This document shows, in pieces, positions 36,601 to 46,124 of a stretch of 64,000 nucleotides of DNA (the stretch's first letter is position 1; every line of letters starts with the position of its first letter). The DNA lies in contig JAYJMM010000032.1 of the NCBI GenBank assembly GCA_037349105.1, forward strand, positions 1,454,501-1,518,500. Reading direction: 5' to 3'. Under the pieces are notes generated by a model that had not been told where the DNA came from, searched no databases, and saw only the letters and a program-made list of their open reading frames with translations. The translations under genes and the position numbers were made by a program. The DNA comes from Limnomonas spitsbergensis. Its lineage: Eukaryota > Chlorophyta > Chlorophyceae > Chlamydomonadales.

Positions 36601-36834
36601 AAACAATTAGCACTGTCCCCCACATCTGAATTGTGTTGTCACTTGCGCGGGCGTAGTCCTTGATGATGTCAAAAAGTAGATTGTTCGGCTGACCATAGGC
36701 AATCCACTCGCTCAAAGACGCCGGCTTGTAGCGTACAGCACATGTGTCACCCTCTTTGATCCCAGCCTCGTCCTCCGAGAGGACACCACCCCTCGGGCTC
36801 GGGAGCGCGGAGTTCAGAAGCTGATACTTGGTAA
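30631..36834 (-). CDS. PD-(D/E)XK nuclease-like and protein kinase fusion (CR/Crinkler-type architecture)
   Basis: Three exons join in phase: 35862-34810, 34349-34151 and 31018-30631 (TAG stop). The first encodes a nuclease-like region: RPDYVL (about 35,562), GELK (about 35,318) and QVYTYM (about 35,186) fit the PD, ExK and helix-Gln elements of PD-(D/E)XK folds. An acidic tail follows (about 34,870-34,910). The second encodes a kinase N-lobe (GGS loop, Lys in AAVKLL at about 34,219, helix-C Glu). The third encodes the C-lobe: HGDI...DNLLL catalytic loop (about 30,825) and IDFG metal-binding motif (about 30,714). All key kinase residues are present. Nuclease-kinase fusions occur among eukaryotic CR effectors, some of them derived from transposon or conflict systems; membership here is inference. 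Likely upstream exons lie at about 36,834-36,644 and 36,372-36,275, but their joins are not proven. The last intron (3.1 kb) holds a hAT remnant. Confidence 0.65.
31513..31557. repeat. 45-bp motif left of the hAT element
   Basis: 'Cacctggtagatatctcctg' followed by 'ccttaaccctaaac'. Near-identical copies lie at about 33,148-33,192 and, diverged, at 34,107-34,168 across the kinase exon donor. Confidence 0.85.
31558..33140 (-). mobile_element. hAT-type DNA transposon, internally deleted
   Basis: The element is bounded by perfect 12-bp inverted ends: CAGGGGTCTACA at 31,558-31,569 and its reverse complement at 33,129-33,140. CAGGG ends are typical of hAT elements. Subterminal 'cggyttcgccgg' motifs at about 31,590 and 33,050 are also inverted. 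The flanking 8 bp (ccctaaac and ccctaccc) match at six positions, consistent with an aged 8-bp target duplication. At 1,583 bp it is too short for a full transposase. It sits in the last intron of the nuclease-kinase gene. Confidence 0.88.
31867..32910 (-). CDS. hAT transposase, C-terminal half
   Basis: The 347-residue frame carries the hAT C-terminal dimerisation motif at residues 199-230 (AEVERGFSIHKLIKTRLRS, then LMRV), with a preceding hydrophobic Trp region (AGAWAFIIVKY). An acidic tail (residues 293-330) ends the protein. The N-terminal zinc finger and the first catalytic acidic residues are absent. Upstream, a hAT-like segment (LNKAFQSNSLRG, about 32,980-32,940) lies in another frame and is separated by a TGA, so the reading frame is broken there. 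The element cannot be autonomous as it stands. Confidence 0.85.
   Translation of the reverse strand: MVFASPSFDPKLSTPLKSFLDDVNDEDDSLRSGNLSSEPISLHRGAFSFVSLKVFGADFANAALTGLDERFSTSSLNFLLCFRVLDPQSFHGVSSAVSLAQPTSELAELGLSDFENICSHFYTGVVTEGSQFPERGAGIRAEVFAEFELVKCFMFDRLEQYGKATMAGAWAFIIVKYAHLVPHMVKLVSCYFVLVVHTAEVERGFSIHKLIKTRLRSRLDVVIVDSLMRVKMLVKHFSFDAKDAHHELIMSVVEVANKQPMHLGDKPPVLLAKLALDVCGIQVPFVGTSSAEGVEGEEELAEEEGEVDALQPPEEDEEDADPAPLESDDDDLPLARYAELARAKQQL
33280..33420. repeat. G/C-rich palindromic segment
   Basis: Contains the hairpins 'gggggctcgagccccc' and 'ccgggggcgaagcccccgg' and long G runs. Such hairpins are common at the ends of small DNA transposons in algal genomes. A second border was not identified. 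Confidence 0.6.
33494..33850 (-). CDS. Small acidic protein with AT-hook-like motif, probably transposon-derived
   Basis: The 118-residue frame starts MGDDNDSDSDSE, carries RRKPGRPARQP (an AT-hook-like core) near residue 70, and ends in an Ala/Glu/Pro-rich tail with a repeated AAEPAA motif. It lies inside the intron of the nuclease-kinase gene on the same strand, next to a hairpin-rich segment. It could be a fragment of a mobile element protein. Low complexity limits the call. Confidence 0.4.
   Translation of the reverse strand: MGDDNDSDSDSENRRMLAELAAHQALPKTQVSILSLFAAAGNGSDARKTATRMQDVERRKPGRPARQPHAAAIEEGPTTAAEPAAAEPAAAGPAAAMEGEEDAAEEHTPALASTEVLL
36275..36372 (-). CDS. Candidate upstream exon of the nuclease-kinase gene
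   Basis: An acceptor CGTTTTCTAG precedes an open segment encoding HPALWDSEASEDWNVDPRLA and LDLDMDPFQGILKP. Donor-like GT sites follow at about 36,277. The segment is acidic with coherent composition. Phase with the next exon (35862) could not be confirmed. Confidence 0.35.
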
Positions 36835-36859
36835 CTGTTGCAGTGGGGCAGCAAGGAAT

Positions 36860-37440
36860 CCAGGCGAGGTACATAGATTAAGGATCGGCCAGGCAAGGGA
36901 ATGCTGGTGTGTGCAGTTCAGCTACCTTCTGGCCTCCGGCCTCCTTTATAAGAGAGATGAAGCTCGTCAGCTTCTCCAGACGGAGTGGCCAAGCGTATTA
37001 CAAGGGCTTTGGCGGTACGAACACAGGTGCGGTACGATTAAAGGCCGTACGAATCCACTTCGTGTCCTGCCTAGTCGTTTGGCGGTATGGGGGTGCAAGG
37101 CCAACCGTGGCCCGGACACCTCAGCCGCAATAGCCCTCGAGGTCCCCCTCCCGGCAAACATGTTGTTCCCCCCACCCGGTATACCAATATGCCGGGAAGC
37201 CGGTAAAAGGCCCCAACAGGGGATTGATCTACATGGTAGATTAAGGTAAACCGGTTGTGCCTCATTTTGAAACTAAAAGAGGGAAAGGGGGCAGATTGTC
37301 TAAACAAAAACAGGGGGGGGGGAAATGCTTCAACCCCCAAAACAGATTGGCCTGGGTTGCGGGTTTGAAAAGCAAAATGGGTAACAGCCTTCACTGCCCC
37401 GTCGAAAAGCAGGATGAAAGAAATGCATGACCTGGTGGAG
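36860..37440. other. Upstream region, no gene recognised
   Basis: This should contain the promoter of the nuclease-kinase gene if its first exon is near 36.8 kb. Short palindromic 'ccggtataccaatatgccgg'-like motifs lie near 37,177. No TATA-type call is possible. Confidence 0.3.
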
Positions 37441-39060
37441 GACGGCGGGTAAGGGCGGCATGGGGTGTGTGTGGGCCCACCATGGGGGCTGGCGGTCAAC
37501 CAGGGGGCAGATGGGAGAGGCAGGGGGGCAACAATGAGGGCGGCAGCAACGGAGTGGTGCTGGAGGGGTTCGCAGAAGTAAACGTAACCAGAGGGAGCCT
37601 TGCAATGAGGTCTGCGGTAGGCACCACTGAGAGCAGGGGCAGGAAGGGATATTGGAGCAGGGGCGGGCGGGCGGGAGGAAGGGGACACCAGGAGGGAGAG
37701 CAGGGGGGGAGAGGAGCTCCATGGCATACATGGCTCAGTTTCGTGAGGGTACGGTAGTCTTGCAGGCAGCAGGGCACGGCAAAAAGGGGCGCATGCTTAT
37801 GCACGTACTCGCGCACCCCTCCGCGGGGCTCCAAATGCGGGGGGGGCAGGGGGGGGAAGAGACGGGCCGCAACCATGGGGGGAGAGGCTGGTCCAAACAA
37901 CTGTGGGCCTGCCTCGGGGGCTGGAGGGCCCAGTGGGGCAAAAAGGGCAGCCAGGAGGGTTGAAAGGTGCTCAGGCGTTCAGGGCGGCAACCTAGGGGGC
38001 CGCGGCGGCACCACTGAGAGGAGGGGAAGGAGGGTCAATGGGGCAAAGGCGGGCGGGAGGGAAGGGGACGGGCAACGCAGCTGTTGCAGCCTCCATTGCA
38101 GTCAGCAAGGGAACAAATAATTTCAAAGAAAAGAAAAACAAGTCAGAAAGGTAGCGGGAAATCATGTTGGGCAGCAAGCAGCTGCACTTCATCTTCATCA
38201 GGGCTGCGCGCCTGTCATCTACACTCCGGCCTCCAGCCGTATGCTCCAAAGGGATGAACACAAAGCTGGCCTGCCAAATGTGGTCTGGCTATCATGCATC
38301 ACGCACGGTGTGTAGGGGGCGGGCCAAGGCTTGGAAGCTGCCAGGAAGTTGCCTTTGCTGGCTTACATACGGCCAGTGCGCTAGGTCCCCGTCCCGGCCT
38401 AGATGGGTCACACTTGGTTGAGGATCTACCCCTTCCTCCACACATGTCCTTCCTGCAAAACCCACTTTCTCCAAATGCTGCCGATGTTGCCGCCTCTGCT
38501 GCAGGCAACAAGCACAAAACCATCTGTTAGGAAATAATTCAATCTAGAAAAGCGGGGAAAGGTAGGAGGCACATTCTGGGCAGCAGGAGGTGCTTCAGAG
38601 CAGAGCAGGGGGGTGCTCCATAGCAGGTCAGGGAGGTGCGCCAGGGTTGGGTAGTAGCGAGGTGGTGCGGACCGGGCTGCGGCATGGGAGCAACATGCAT
38701 GAGGGCAGCAATGGGGGACACAGGTGCGCTGCCCCATCCCATGGACTGGGCTGGCGTGCCTGTGCGCAGCCCCACCATGCTTTCCCCACCATCCGCCATG
38801 CGCTGCACCACCATCCACCATGCCCTGCCCCACCGCATCCACCAGGGTGGAAGTGGGGTTAACTGCCCGTGCCCTTCTTGCCAGCCACGCTGCTTGGGCC
38901 GGTCAGGTTTCAGGCCTTCAGTACGCGGGGCGGACTGCCAAATATGGCCTTGTAGCAATTTTGTTTTTTTTTGCTGTGTGCCGCGTGGGCTTGGCAGAGG
39001 TAGGAGCACACTCATTGGGTCTAAGTGCATGAGGTTGAGAGGTAAGGGGGAGTGCTGGGG
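37440..39060. repeat. Dispersed repeat family, third long copy
   Basis: Shares blocks with 23.6-25.3 and 29.5-30.5 kb ('gtggggcaaaaagggcag', 'ctacactccggcctccagcc', 'gtgcgctgccccatccc', 'ctgtgcgcagccccacc'). Very G-rich, with runs of seven to nine G. No coding region is supported. Confidence 0.65.
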
Positions 39061-39154
39061 TTCTTAAAAAAGTGATAATGGGCTAGAGGGGGGGAGAGAG
39101 GGAGGGAGAGAGCAAATGTGAAAGAGACGCAAATATGGGCTCGGTTGGTCCCTG

Positions 39155-39580
39155 GTGTGGACAGAATTTCCACCAATGTTGAGTACGGCAATGATTGCAG
39201 CAGCTTTTTTTTTCATTACCAGTATTCAGCGCAGTCGGTCTTACTTTTTCTTCGTCACCAAAACTGGCTGTCCTCAAGGCCAGGCCCACACTTTTTTCGG
39301 CGGTGTAAACCTGGGGGCAACATGTCCCGACATGGCAACTCGGCTCCATGACAAGTACTACGATCCTTCCGTGCACGTATGTAAAGGTTTCGTGCTGAAA
39401 ATAGGTGGAATCCGTCTGGCGACAAGGGAGACATGTGTGTTGTGTCCCGGTGGGTCCCACAACTCACAACATATATCGTATTGGCCCCACCCCTCCCGCC
39501 CCAACCAAGAGGCCCACTCCCCACGCCTACCTTCCGCCGCCAGCGCTTGCAAAAACAATGAAGTCAAACATGTGAAATGA
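39155..39580 (+). other. Open frame of unclear status
   Basis: A 141-codon plus-strand frame includes DMATRLHDKYYDPSVHVCKG. The opposite strand is also open. No splice context or family is recognised. Confidence 0.2.
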
Positions 39581-39693
39581 AGATGCGCAGCTTACTGACA
39601 TACATGCATTATGAACAAGCTCGCATGAACAACAAGAAACAGTGAAAAGCAGAGAGAGATGCCAATGTTCATCTGTGTATTTTCTTGCCACAG

Positions 39694-39787
39694 GGCAACA
39701 GGAGGGCGCGGGGGGGCAGGAGGGCGAAGAAGGACGTGCAGGAGAGCAGGCTGGCGAAGAAGGACATGAAGGAGGGCAGGCTGACAG
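39694..39787 (+). CDS. Gly/Glu/Gln-rich exon of an unidentified gene
   Basis: A 94-nt segment lies between a strong acceptor (TTTTCTTGCCACAG) and a strong donor (GACAG|GTAGGT). It encodes a repetitive acidic peptide (QEGEEGRAGEQAGEEGHEGG). The splice signals support a real exon, but low-complexity sequence prevents a family call. No partner exon was found. Confidence 0.4.
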
Positions 39788-40100
39788 GTAGGTGGTTGCG
39801 GCCTTGTGCACACACAATATAGCCGGCAGCATCCGGGAGATGTTTGCATTGATCTAGTAAGGGAGTGTTGGCCGTGCAAACAAGATCAACAGGTTGTTGC
39901 ATTGGCCGTGCATGGAGGTAGAGGCATCAGCATTAGTGCATCGGTGCATGAGACTACACATGCCTGTCTCTCACTCAGCACCCTATGGGACTAACAAGTG
40001 ACGCTCAGCCCTACCACCCCCGTGAGGTGCGGCGCTCAACCCAACGACCCGAGTGCAAGAGGCCATCCTTCCCGGTAGCCCTGCATGCCGGTGCGCTCAC

Positions 40101-40293
40101 CTGTAGGCTGCTTGGACAGGACAGCCGCGACCAACATGGCCCCAGTGAGGTCTGAAGCGAGCAATTTATCATCATCAAGGAGACAATCCACGAAGGTCCA
40201 AGCTTGGCCAGCCCTTTGTTGTTCTTGCAATGTGTCAGCCGAGGCGCCATACTCTTGGACCTTCTTCCGCATGTTGTCCTTAGCCGTTGCCAT
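40101..40293 (-). CDS. Exon encoding a charged helical segment, gene unknown
   Basis: This 193-nt exon has an acceptor TCTCACAG and a donor CTACAG|GTGAGC. It begins ATGGCAACGGC and encodes MATAKDNMRKKVQEYG, then WTFVDCLLDDDKLLASDL and GAMLVAAVLSKQP. The pattern suggests helices. It may be a first coding exon or an internal one. It is on the same strand as the nuclease-kinase gene, but no link is shown. Confidence 0.45.
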
Positions 40294-41097
40294 CTGTGAG
40301 ATACCAGTTGGTTGTCATGAAGGATAATTTGGCAGCTGTCCAGACCTCTAGCATGGCTAGGAAGGGATCAAGGAATCAAGGAAGTACCATGCGAGTGCAA
40401 GTCAAACAAGAGCACATTGGCTTCTTGAAATTCAAAAGCTTGCTTGACTTCCTATATACTTGTTCCCATAATTCGCTGTTCCCCCTGACCGCCTCGCAAG
40501 ATTATCCCTCAGAAGCTGAGCCTTGCGTCTCCTGGTTCCCACTGGTGAAAATACTCTCACAAGGCTCTCACCTTGTGCTTTGCTCAGACGCAGTGTTGGC
40601 GTCCAGATTTCAGGAAAACACAGCGGGCCGACAATGCATGCGTCCGTAAGCCTAGTCCGAGGTCCTGCATGAAATAGAGCAGGTCCACTCGAGGTTCCAC
40701 TGGTGAAAAATTCTCGCACAATTGGGAACAAGGGCCGTAGAGATCTTCTGAAGTGAAGACCTTTGCGCGCGCGCGCAAGACCGTGAGTCGGACTTGACTT
40801 GAATCAGGAGCAGCTAGCAGGACTGCCTGGAACACTGCTGATAATCTGCATCTCACCTACCTAGCCACTGGAAGCCCCAGAGGAAGAAAGAGGAAGCCGG
40901 CGCGTCCGGGCTCGGCAAACTAATGGAAAAGAACGCAACGCGAAGAGTGGACAGTAGGACAAAGGGCCAATGGTAGTAAAAACGCCGATGAGGCGTGGAT
41001 TTGGCGAAGTACAGGTTGATTGACGAGACGCCCAAGCCCCGGTCTGTACACCCTTTAAGGGGGAAAGGGGCAATGGCGGGTCAGTTAGTATTGTCAG

Positions 41098-41292
41098 TTA
41101 GTACATACTAGTTATAGAAGATCTGACTGGTTCAAGGCATAAATTCGCTTCAATGGGCTCAAGAAGAAAGCCCCATGTTAGGTCTTCATCGCCTCGATCT
41201 TTGCTCTGCCACTCCTGCTCCTCGTGTGCAACCTCAAAGATGTCCTCACCGTCATCCAGGCGCTTGCTTGCTATACCGAACGTCTGAATCAT
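41098..41292 (-). CDS. Short minus-strand open frame, unknown
   Basis: The 64-residue frame begins MIQTFGIASKRLDDGEDIFE and contains EEQEWQSKDRGDEDLTW. It is acidic and non-repetitive and lies just upstream of the 40.1-kb exon on the same strand. It could be an upstream exon of the same gene, but the join was not identified. Confidence 0.3.
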   Translation of the reverse strand: MIQTFGIASKRLDDGEDIFEVAHEEQEWQSKDRGDEDLTWGFLLEPIEANLCLEPVRSSITSMY

Positions 41293-41507
41293 GGTAACAT
41301 ATCAAGGGTTTCAGCTCGTTTGATTCGCAAAGGCGGGCCTAAGGGGAGCAGGTAGGAGGGGGGCATTCGGTTGCTAGAGGTAGGCTCAGGCCAGTTTGGG
41401 GAAGGGGGTTGGACGCATTTGATTCGCAAAGGCGGGCCTCAGGAGAGCAGGTAGGAGGGGGGCATTCGGTTGCTAGAGGTAGGCTCAGGCCAGTTTGGGG
41501 AAGGGGG

Positions 41508-41745
41508 TAAGGGTCGGCCACACCCCCTGGTCACACTTGCTGCTTCTCAGATCCTGACACATTTTCTGGTCTCAGAAGTGTGAACTTTCTACAACATCGA
41601 CCCTCGTGTCCAGATGCTCATGTCACATCTGGCTCGGCGTCCCATGACGGTAGCGGCAGTATCAATGCTGATGAAGATTCTTTTTCTAACGTTGAAATTC
41701 AGCTCGGGCACATTTAGCGGAAATGGCATATACGCTGGACGCATT
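41508..41745 (+). pseudogene. Terminal-exon fragment captured in the array, copy 1
   Basis: Unique sequence interrupts the 97-bp repeats. After an acceptor-like TGCTTCTCAG, a continuous plus-strand frame encodes PDTFSGLRSVNFL, then SGSASHDGSGSINADEDSFS and ends IQLGHI and TAG at about 41,716. The Ser/Asp-rich tail is protein-like. Family unknown. Confidence 0.4.
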
Positions 41746-44321
41746 TCATTTGCAAAGGCGGGCCTCAGGGGAGCAGGTAGGAGGGGGGCATTCGGTTGCT
41801 AGAGGTAGACTCAGGCCAGTTTAGGAAAGGGGGTGGATGCATTTGATTCGCAAAGGCGGGCCTCAGGGGAGCAGGTAGGAGGGGGGCATTCGGTTGCTAG
41901 AGGTAGGCTCAGGCCAGTTTAGGAAAGGGGGTGGATGTATTTGATTCGCAAAGGCGGGCCTCAGGGGATCAGGTAGGAGGGGGGCATTCGGTTGCTAGAG
42001 GTAGGCTCAGGCCAGTTTAGGAAAGGGGGGGGGGGGACGCATTTGATTCGCAAAGGCGGGTCTAAGGGGAGCAGGTAGGAGGGGGGCATTCGGTTGCTAG
42101 AGGTAGGCTCAGGCCAGTTTAGGAAAGGGGGTGGATGTATTTGATTCGCAAAGGCGGGCCTCAGGGTATCAGGTAGGAGGAAGGCATTCGGTTGCTAGAG
42201 GTAGGCTCAGGCCAGTTTATGGAAGGGGGGGGGGACGCATTTGATACGCAAAGGCGGGTCTAAGGGGAGCAGGTAGGAGGGGGGCATTCGGTTGCTAGAG
42301 GTAGGCTCAGACCAGTTTAGGGAAGGGGGGGGGGGGCGTATTTCATTTGCAAAGGCGGGTCTTAGGGGAGCAGGTAGGAGGGGGGCATTCGGTTGCTAGA
42401 GGTAGGCTCAGACCAGTTTAGGGAAGGGGGGGGGGGGCGTATTTCATTTGCAAAGGCGGGTCTTAGGGGAGCAGGTAGGAGGGGGGCATTCGGTTGCTAG
42501 AGGTAGGCTCAGGCCAGTTTAGGGAAGGGGGGGGGGGGGACGCATTTGATTCGCAAAGGCGGGCCTCAGGGGAGCAGGTAGGAGGGGGGCATTCGGTTGC
42601 TAGAGGTAGGCTCAGGCCAGTTTAGGAAACGGGGTGGATGTATTTGATTCGCAAAGGCGGGCCTCAGGGTATCAGGTAGGATGAAGGCATTCGGTTGCTA
42701 GAGGTAGGCTCAGGCCAGTTTAGGGAAGGGGGTGGATGCATTTGATTCGCAAAGGCGGGCCTCAGGGGATCAGGTAGGAGGAAGGCATTCGGTTGCTAGA
42801 GGTAGGCTCAGGCCAGTTTAGGAAAGGGGGGGGGGGCGCATTTGATTCGCAAAGGCGGGTCTAAGGGGAGCAGATAGGAGGGGGGCATTCGGTTGCTAGA
42901 GGTAGGCTCAGGCCAGTTTAGGGAAGGGGGGGGACACATTTGATTCGCAAAGGCGGGCCTCAGGGTATCAGGTAGGAGGAAGGCATTCGGTTGCTAGAGG
43001 TAGGCTCAGGCCAGTTTATGGAAGGGGGGGGACACATTTGATTCGCAAAGGCGGGTCTAAGGGGAGCAGGTAGGAGGGGGGCATTCGGTTGCTAGAGGTA
43101 GGCTCAGGCCAGTTTACGGAAGGGGGGGGACGCATTTCATTTGCAAAGGCGGGTCTAAGGGGAGCAGGTAGGACCGTAGGAGGGGGGCATTCGGTTGCTA
43201 GAGGTAGGCTCAGGCCAGTTTAGGGAAGGGGGGGGGCGCATTTGATTCGCAAAGGCGGGCCTCAGGGGAGCAGGTAGGAGGGGGGCATTCGGTTGCAAGA
43301 GGTAGACTCAGGCCAGTTTAGGGAAGGGGGTTGGACGCATTTGATTCGCAAAGGCGGGTCTAAGGGGAGCAGGTAGGAGGGGGGCATTCGGTTGCTAGAG
43401 GTAGGCTCAGGCCAGTTTAGGGAAGGGGGTTGGACGCATTTGATTTGCAAAGGCGGGTCTAATGGGAGCAGGTAGGAGGGGGGCATTCGGTTGCAAGAGG
43501 TAGGCTCAGGCCAGTTTATGGAAGGGGGGGGGGGCCGCATTTGATTCGCAAAGGCGGGCCTCAGGGGAGCCGGTAGGAGGGGGGCATTCGGTTGCTAAAG
43601 GTAGACTCAGGCCAGTTTATGGAGGGGGGTGGATGCATTTGATTCGCAAAGGCGGGCCTCAGGGGAGCAGGTAGGAGGGGGGCATTCGGTTGCTAGAGGT
43701 AGGCTCAGGCCAGTTTAGGGAAGGGGGTTGGACGCATTTGATTTGCAAAGGCGGGTCTAATGGGAGCAGGTAGGAGGGGGGCATTCGGTTGCAAGAGGTA
43801 GGCTCAGGCCAGTTTATGGAAGGGGGGGGGGCCGCATTTGATTCGCAAAGGCGGGCCTCAGGGGAGCCGGTAGGAGGGGGGCATTCGGTTGCTAAAGGTA
43901 GACTCAGGCCAGTTTATGGAGGGGGGTGGATGCATTTGATTCGCAAAGGCGGGCCTAAGGGGAGCAGGTAGGAGGGGGGCATTCGGTTGCTAGAGGTAGG
44001 CTCAGGCCAGTTTAGGGAAGGGGGTGGATGCATTTGATTGGCAAAAGTGGGCCTAAGGGAAGCAGGTAGGAGGGGGGCATTCGGTTGCTAGAGGTAGACT
44101 CAGGCCAGTTTAGGGAAGGGGGTTGGACGCATTTGATTCGCAAAGGCGGGTCTAAGGGGAGCAGGTAGGAGGGGGGCATTCGGTTGCTAGAGGTAGGCTC
44201 AGGCCAGGTTAGGGAAGGGGGTTGGACGCATTTGATTCGCAAAGGCGGGCCTCAGGGGAGCAGGTAAGAGGGGGGCATTCGGCTGCTAGAGGTAGGCTCA
44301 GGCCAGTTTGGGGAAGGGGGT

Positions 44322-44560
44322 AAGGGTCGGCCACACCCCCTGGTCACACTTGCTGCTTCTCAGATCCTGACACATTTTCTGGTCTCAGAAGTGTGAACTT
44401 TCTTAACATCGACCCTCGTGTCCAGATGCTCATGTCACATCTGGCTCGGCGTCCCATGACGGTAGCGGCAGTATCAATGCTGATGAAGATTCTTTTTCTA
44501 ACGTTGAAATTCAGCTCGGGCACATTTAGCGGAAATGGCATATACGCTGGACGCATTTCA
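44322..44560 (+). pseudogene. Terminal-exon fragment captured in the array, copy 2
   Basis: Same sequence as 41,508-41,745, 2,813 bp further on. It has lost one base ('actttcttaac' for 'actttctacaac'-type sequence), which breaks the Ser/Asp-rich frame. It marks a block duplication of the array. Confidence 0.45.
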
Positions 44561-45687
44561 TTTGCAAAGGCGGGCCTCAGGGGAGCAGGTAGGAGGGGGA
44601 CATTCGGTTGCTAGAGGTAGACTCAGGCCAGTTTAGGGAAGGGGGTGGATGCATTTGATTCGCAAAGGCGGGCCTCAGGGGAGCAGGTAGGAGGGGGGCA
44701 TTCGGTTGCTAGAGGTAGGCTCAGGCCAGTTTATGGAAGGGGGGGGGGACGCATTTGATTCGCAAAGGCGGGTCTAAGGGGAGCAGGTACTAGGACCGTA
44801 GGAGGGGGGCATTCGGTTGCTAGAGGTAGGCTCAGGCCAGTTTAGGGAAGGGGGGGGGCGCATTTGATTCGCAAAGGCGGGCCTCAGGGGAGCAGGTAGG
44901 AGGGGGGCATTCGGTTGCTAGAGGTAGAATCAGGCCAGTTTAGGGAAGGGGGTTGGACGCATTTGATTCGCAAAGGCGGGTCTAAGGGGAGCGGGCAGGA
45001 GGGGGTATTCGGTTGCTAGAGGTAGGCTCAGGCCAGTTTAGGGAAGGGGGGGGACGCATTTGATTCGCAAAGGCGGGCCTCAGGGGAGCAGGTAGGAGGG
45101 GGGCATTCGGTTGCTAGAGGTAGGCTCAGGCCAGTTTAGGGAAGGGGGTTGGACGCATTTGATTCGCAAAGGCGGGTCTAAGGGGAGCAGGTAGGAGGGG
45201 GGCATTCGGTTGCTAGAGGTAGGCTCAGGCCAGTTTAGGGAAGGGGGTTGGACGCATTTGATTTGCAAAGGCGGGTCTAATGGGAGCAGGTAGGAGGGGG
45301 GCATTCGGTTGCAAGAGGTAGGCTCAGGCCAGTTTATGGAAGGGGGGGGGGCCGCATTTGATTCGCAAAGGCGGGCCTCAGGGGAGCCGGTAGGAGGGGG
45401 GCATTCGGTTGCTAAAGGTAGACTCAGGCCAGTTTATGGAGGGGGGTGGATGCATTTGATTCGCAAAGGCGGGCCTCAGGGGAGCAGGTAGGAGGGGGGC
45501 ATTCGGTTGCTAGAGGTAGGCTCAGGCCAGTTTAGGGAAGGGGGTGGATGCATTTGATTGGCAAAAGTGGGCCTAAGGGAAGCAGGTAGGAGGGGGGCAT
45601 TCGGTTGCTAGAGGTAGACTCAGGCCAGTTGGTGAAATAGTACTGTCACTGTTGAGAATCGACAGTTCACATACCCCTGAAGTGATT

Positions 45688-45802
45688 TCCCTACTCAGTG
45701 AGTGATTCCCATACTCAGTGAGTGATTCCCATACTCAGTGTGTGATTCCCATACTTCGTGTGTGATTCCCCCACTTCGTGTGTGATTCCCACACTCACTG
45801 CG
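45688..45802. repeat. 20-bp tandem repeat
   Basis: Five to six copies of 'gtgtgattcccatactcagt'-type units immediately before the PB1-like exon. Confidence 0.9.
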
Positions 45803-46038
45803 GCGATAAGAAGCCCACCGCCGACAAAATTCGTATACATTGCATTCGTATGACCTCGCCTAGAGGGACGCCCAAATTGCTTTCCGTCGACGATATAACG
45901 TATGAACCCTTGATCAGTCTGTTGCAAAGTAAATCAAAGGAGTACTGGTTGCACGTTTTTTACATTGATGCTTCCAAAAGTGACGACGACAACGTCAGTG
46001 CTGTCAACGAAGAATTGATGAAGACGCTGGACGCCTGA
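45803..46038 (+). CDS. Terminal exon with PB1-like domain
   Basis: The plus-strand frame ends at a TGA at 46,038 and encodes about 75 residues of balanced composition. Order: basic strand (KIRIHCIRM), second strand (PKLLSVDD), helix (PLISLLQSK), third strand (WLHVFYID), then an acidic stretch (DASKSDDDNVSAV) and NEELMKTLD. YxD, acidic residues and a terminal [DE]EL helix match the OPCA motif of PB1 domains, which pair through acidic and basic faces. Its lower GC and use of AAA and ATT codons differ from the GC-rich exons elsewhere. The rest of the gene is not visible, because the 97-bp array lies directly upstream. The fold call is inference. Confidence 0.45.
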
Positions 46039-46124
46039 GTGCCTTGACTCCAGTGCTGAGTGTGTCCAGCTCACTTACATGGAAGCCTTGGATGTGAGGT
46101 TTGCTTCTGCCGGCACAACCTGAA

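Larger units (their letters stand above)
41320..45630. repeat. 97-bp G-rich minisatellite array, about 40 copies
   Basis: The unit contains 'gattcgcaaaggcgggcc', 'gagcaggtaggagg', 'cattcggttgctagaggtag' and 'ctcaggccagttta', then a G run that varies from about five to twelve bases and causes most length variation. Longer blocks are duplicated, for example the 'gggccgcatttgattcgc' block at about 43,530, 43,830 and 45,350. Confidence 0.97.

Noticed and set aside
40764..40780. Alternating GC run (gcgcgcgcgc) as a functional Z-DNA site
   Set aside because: It is a short simple repeat with nothing else to support a function.
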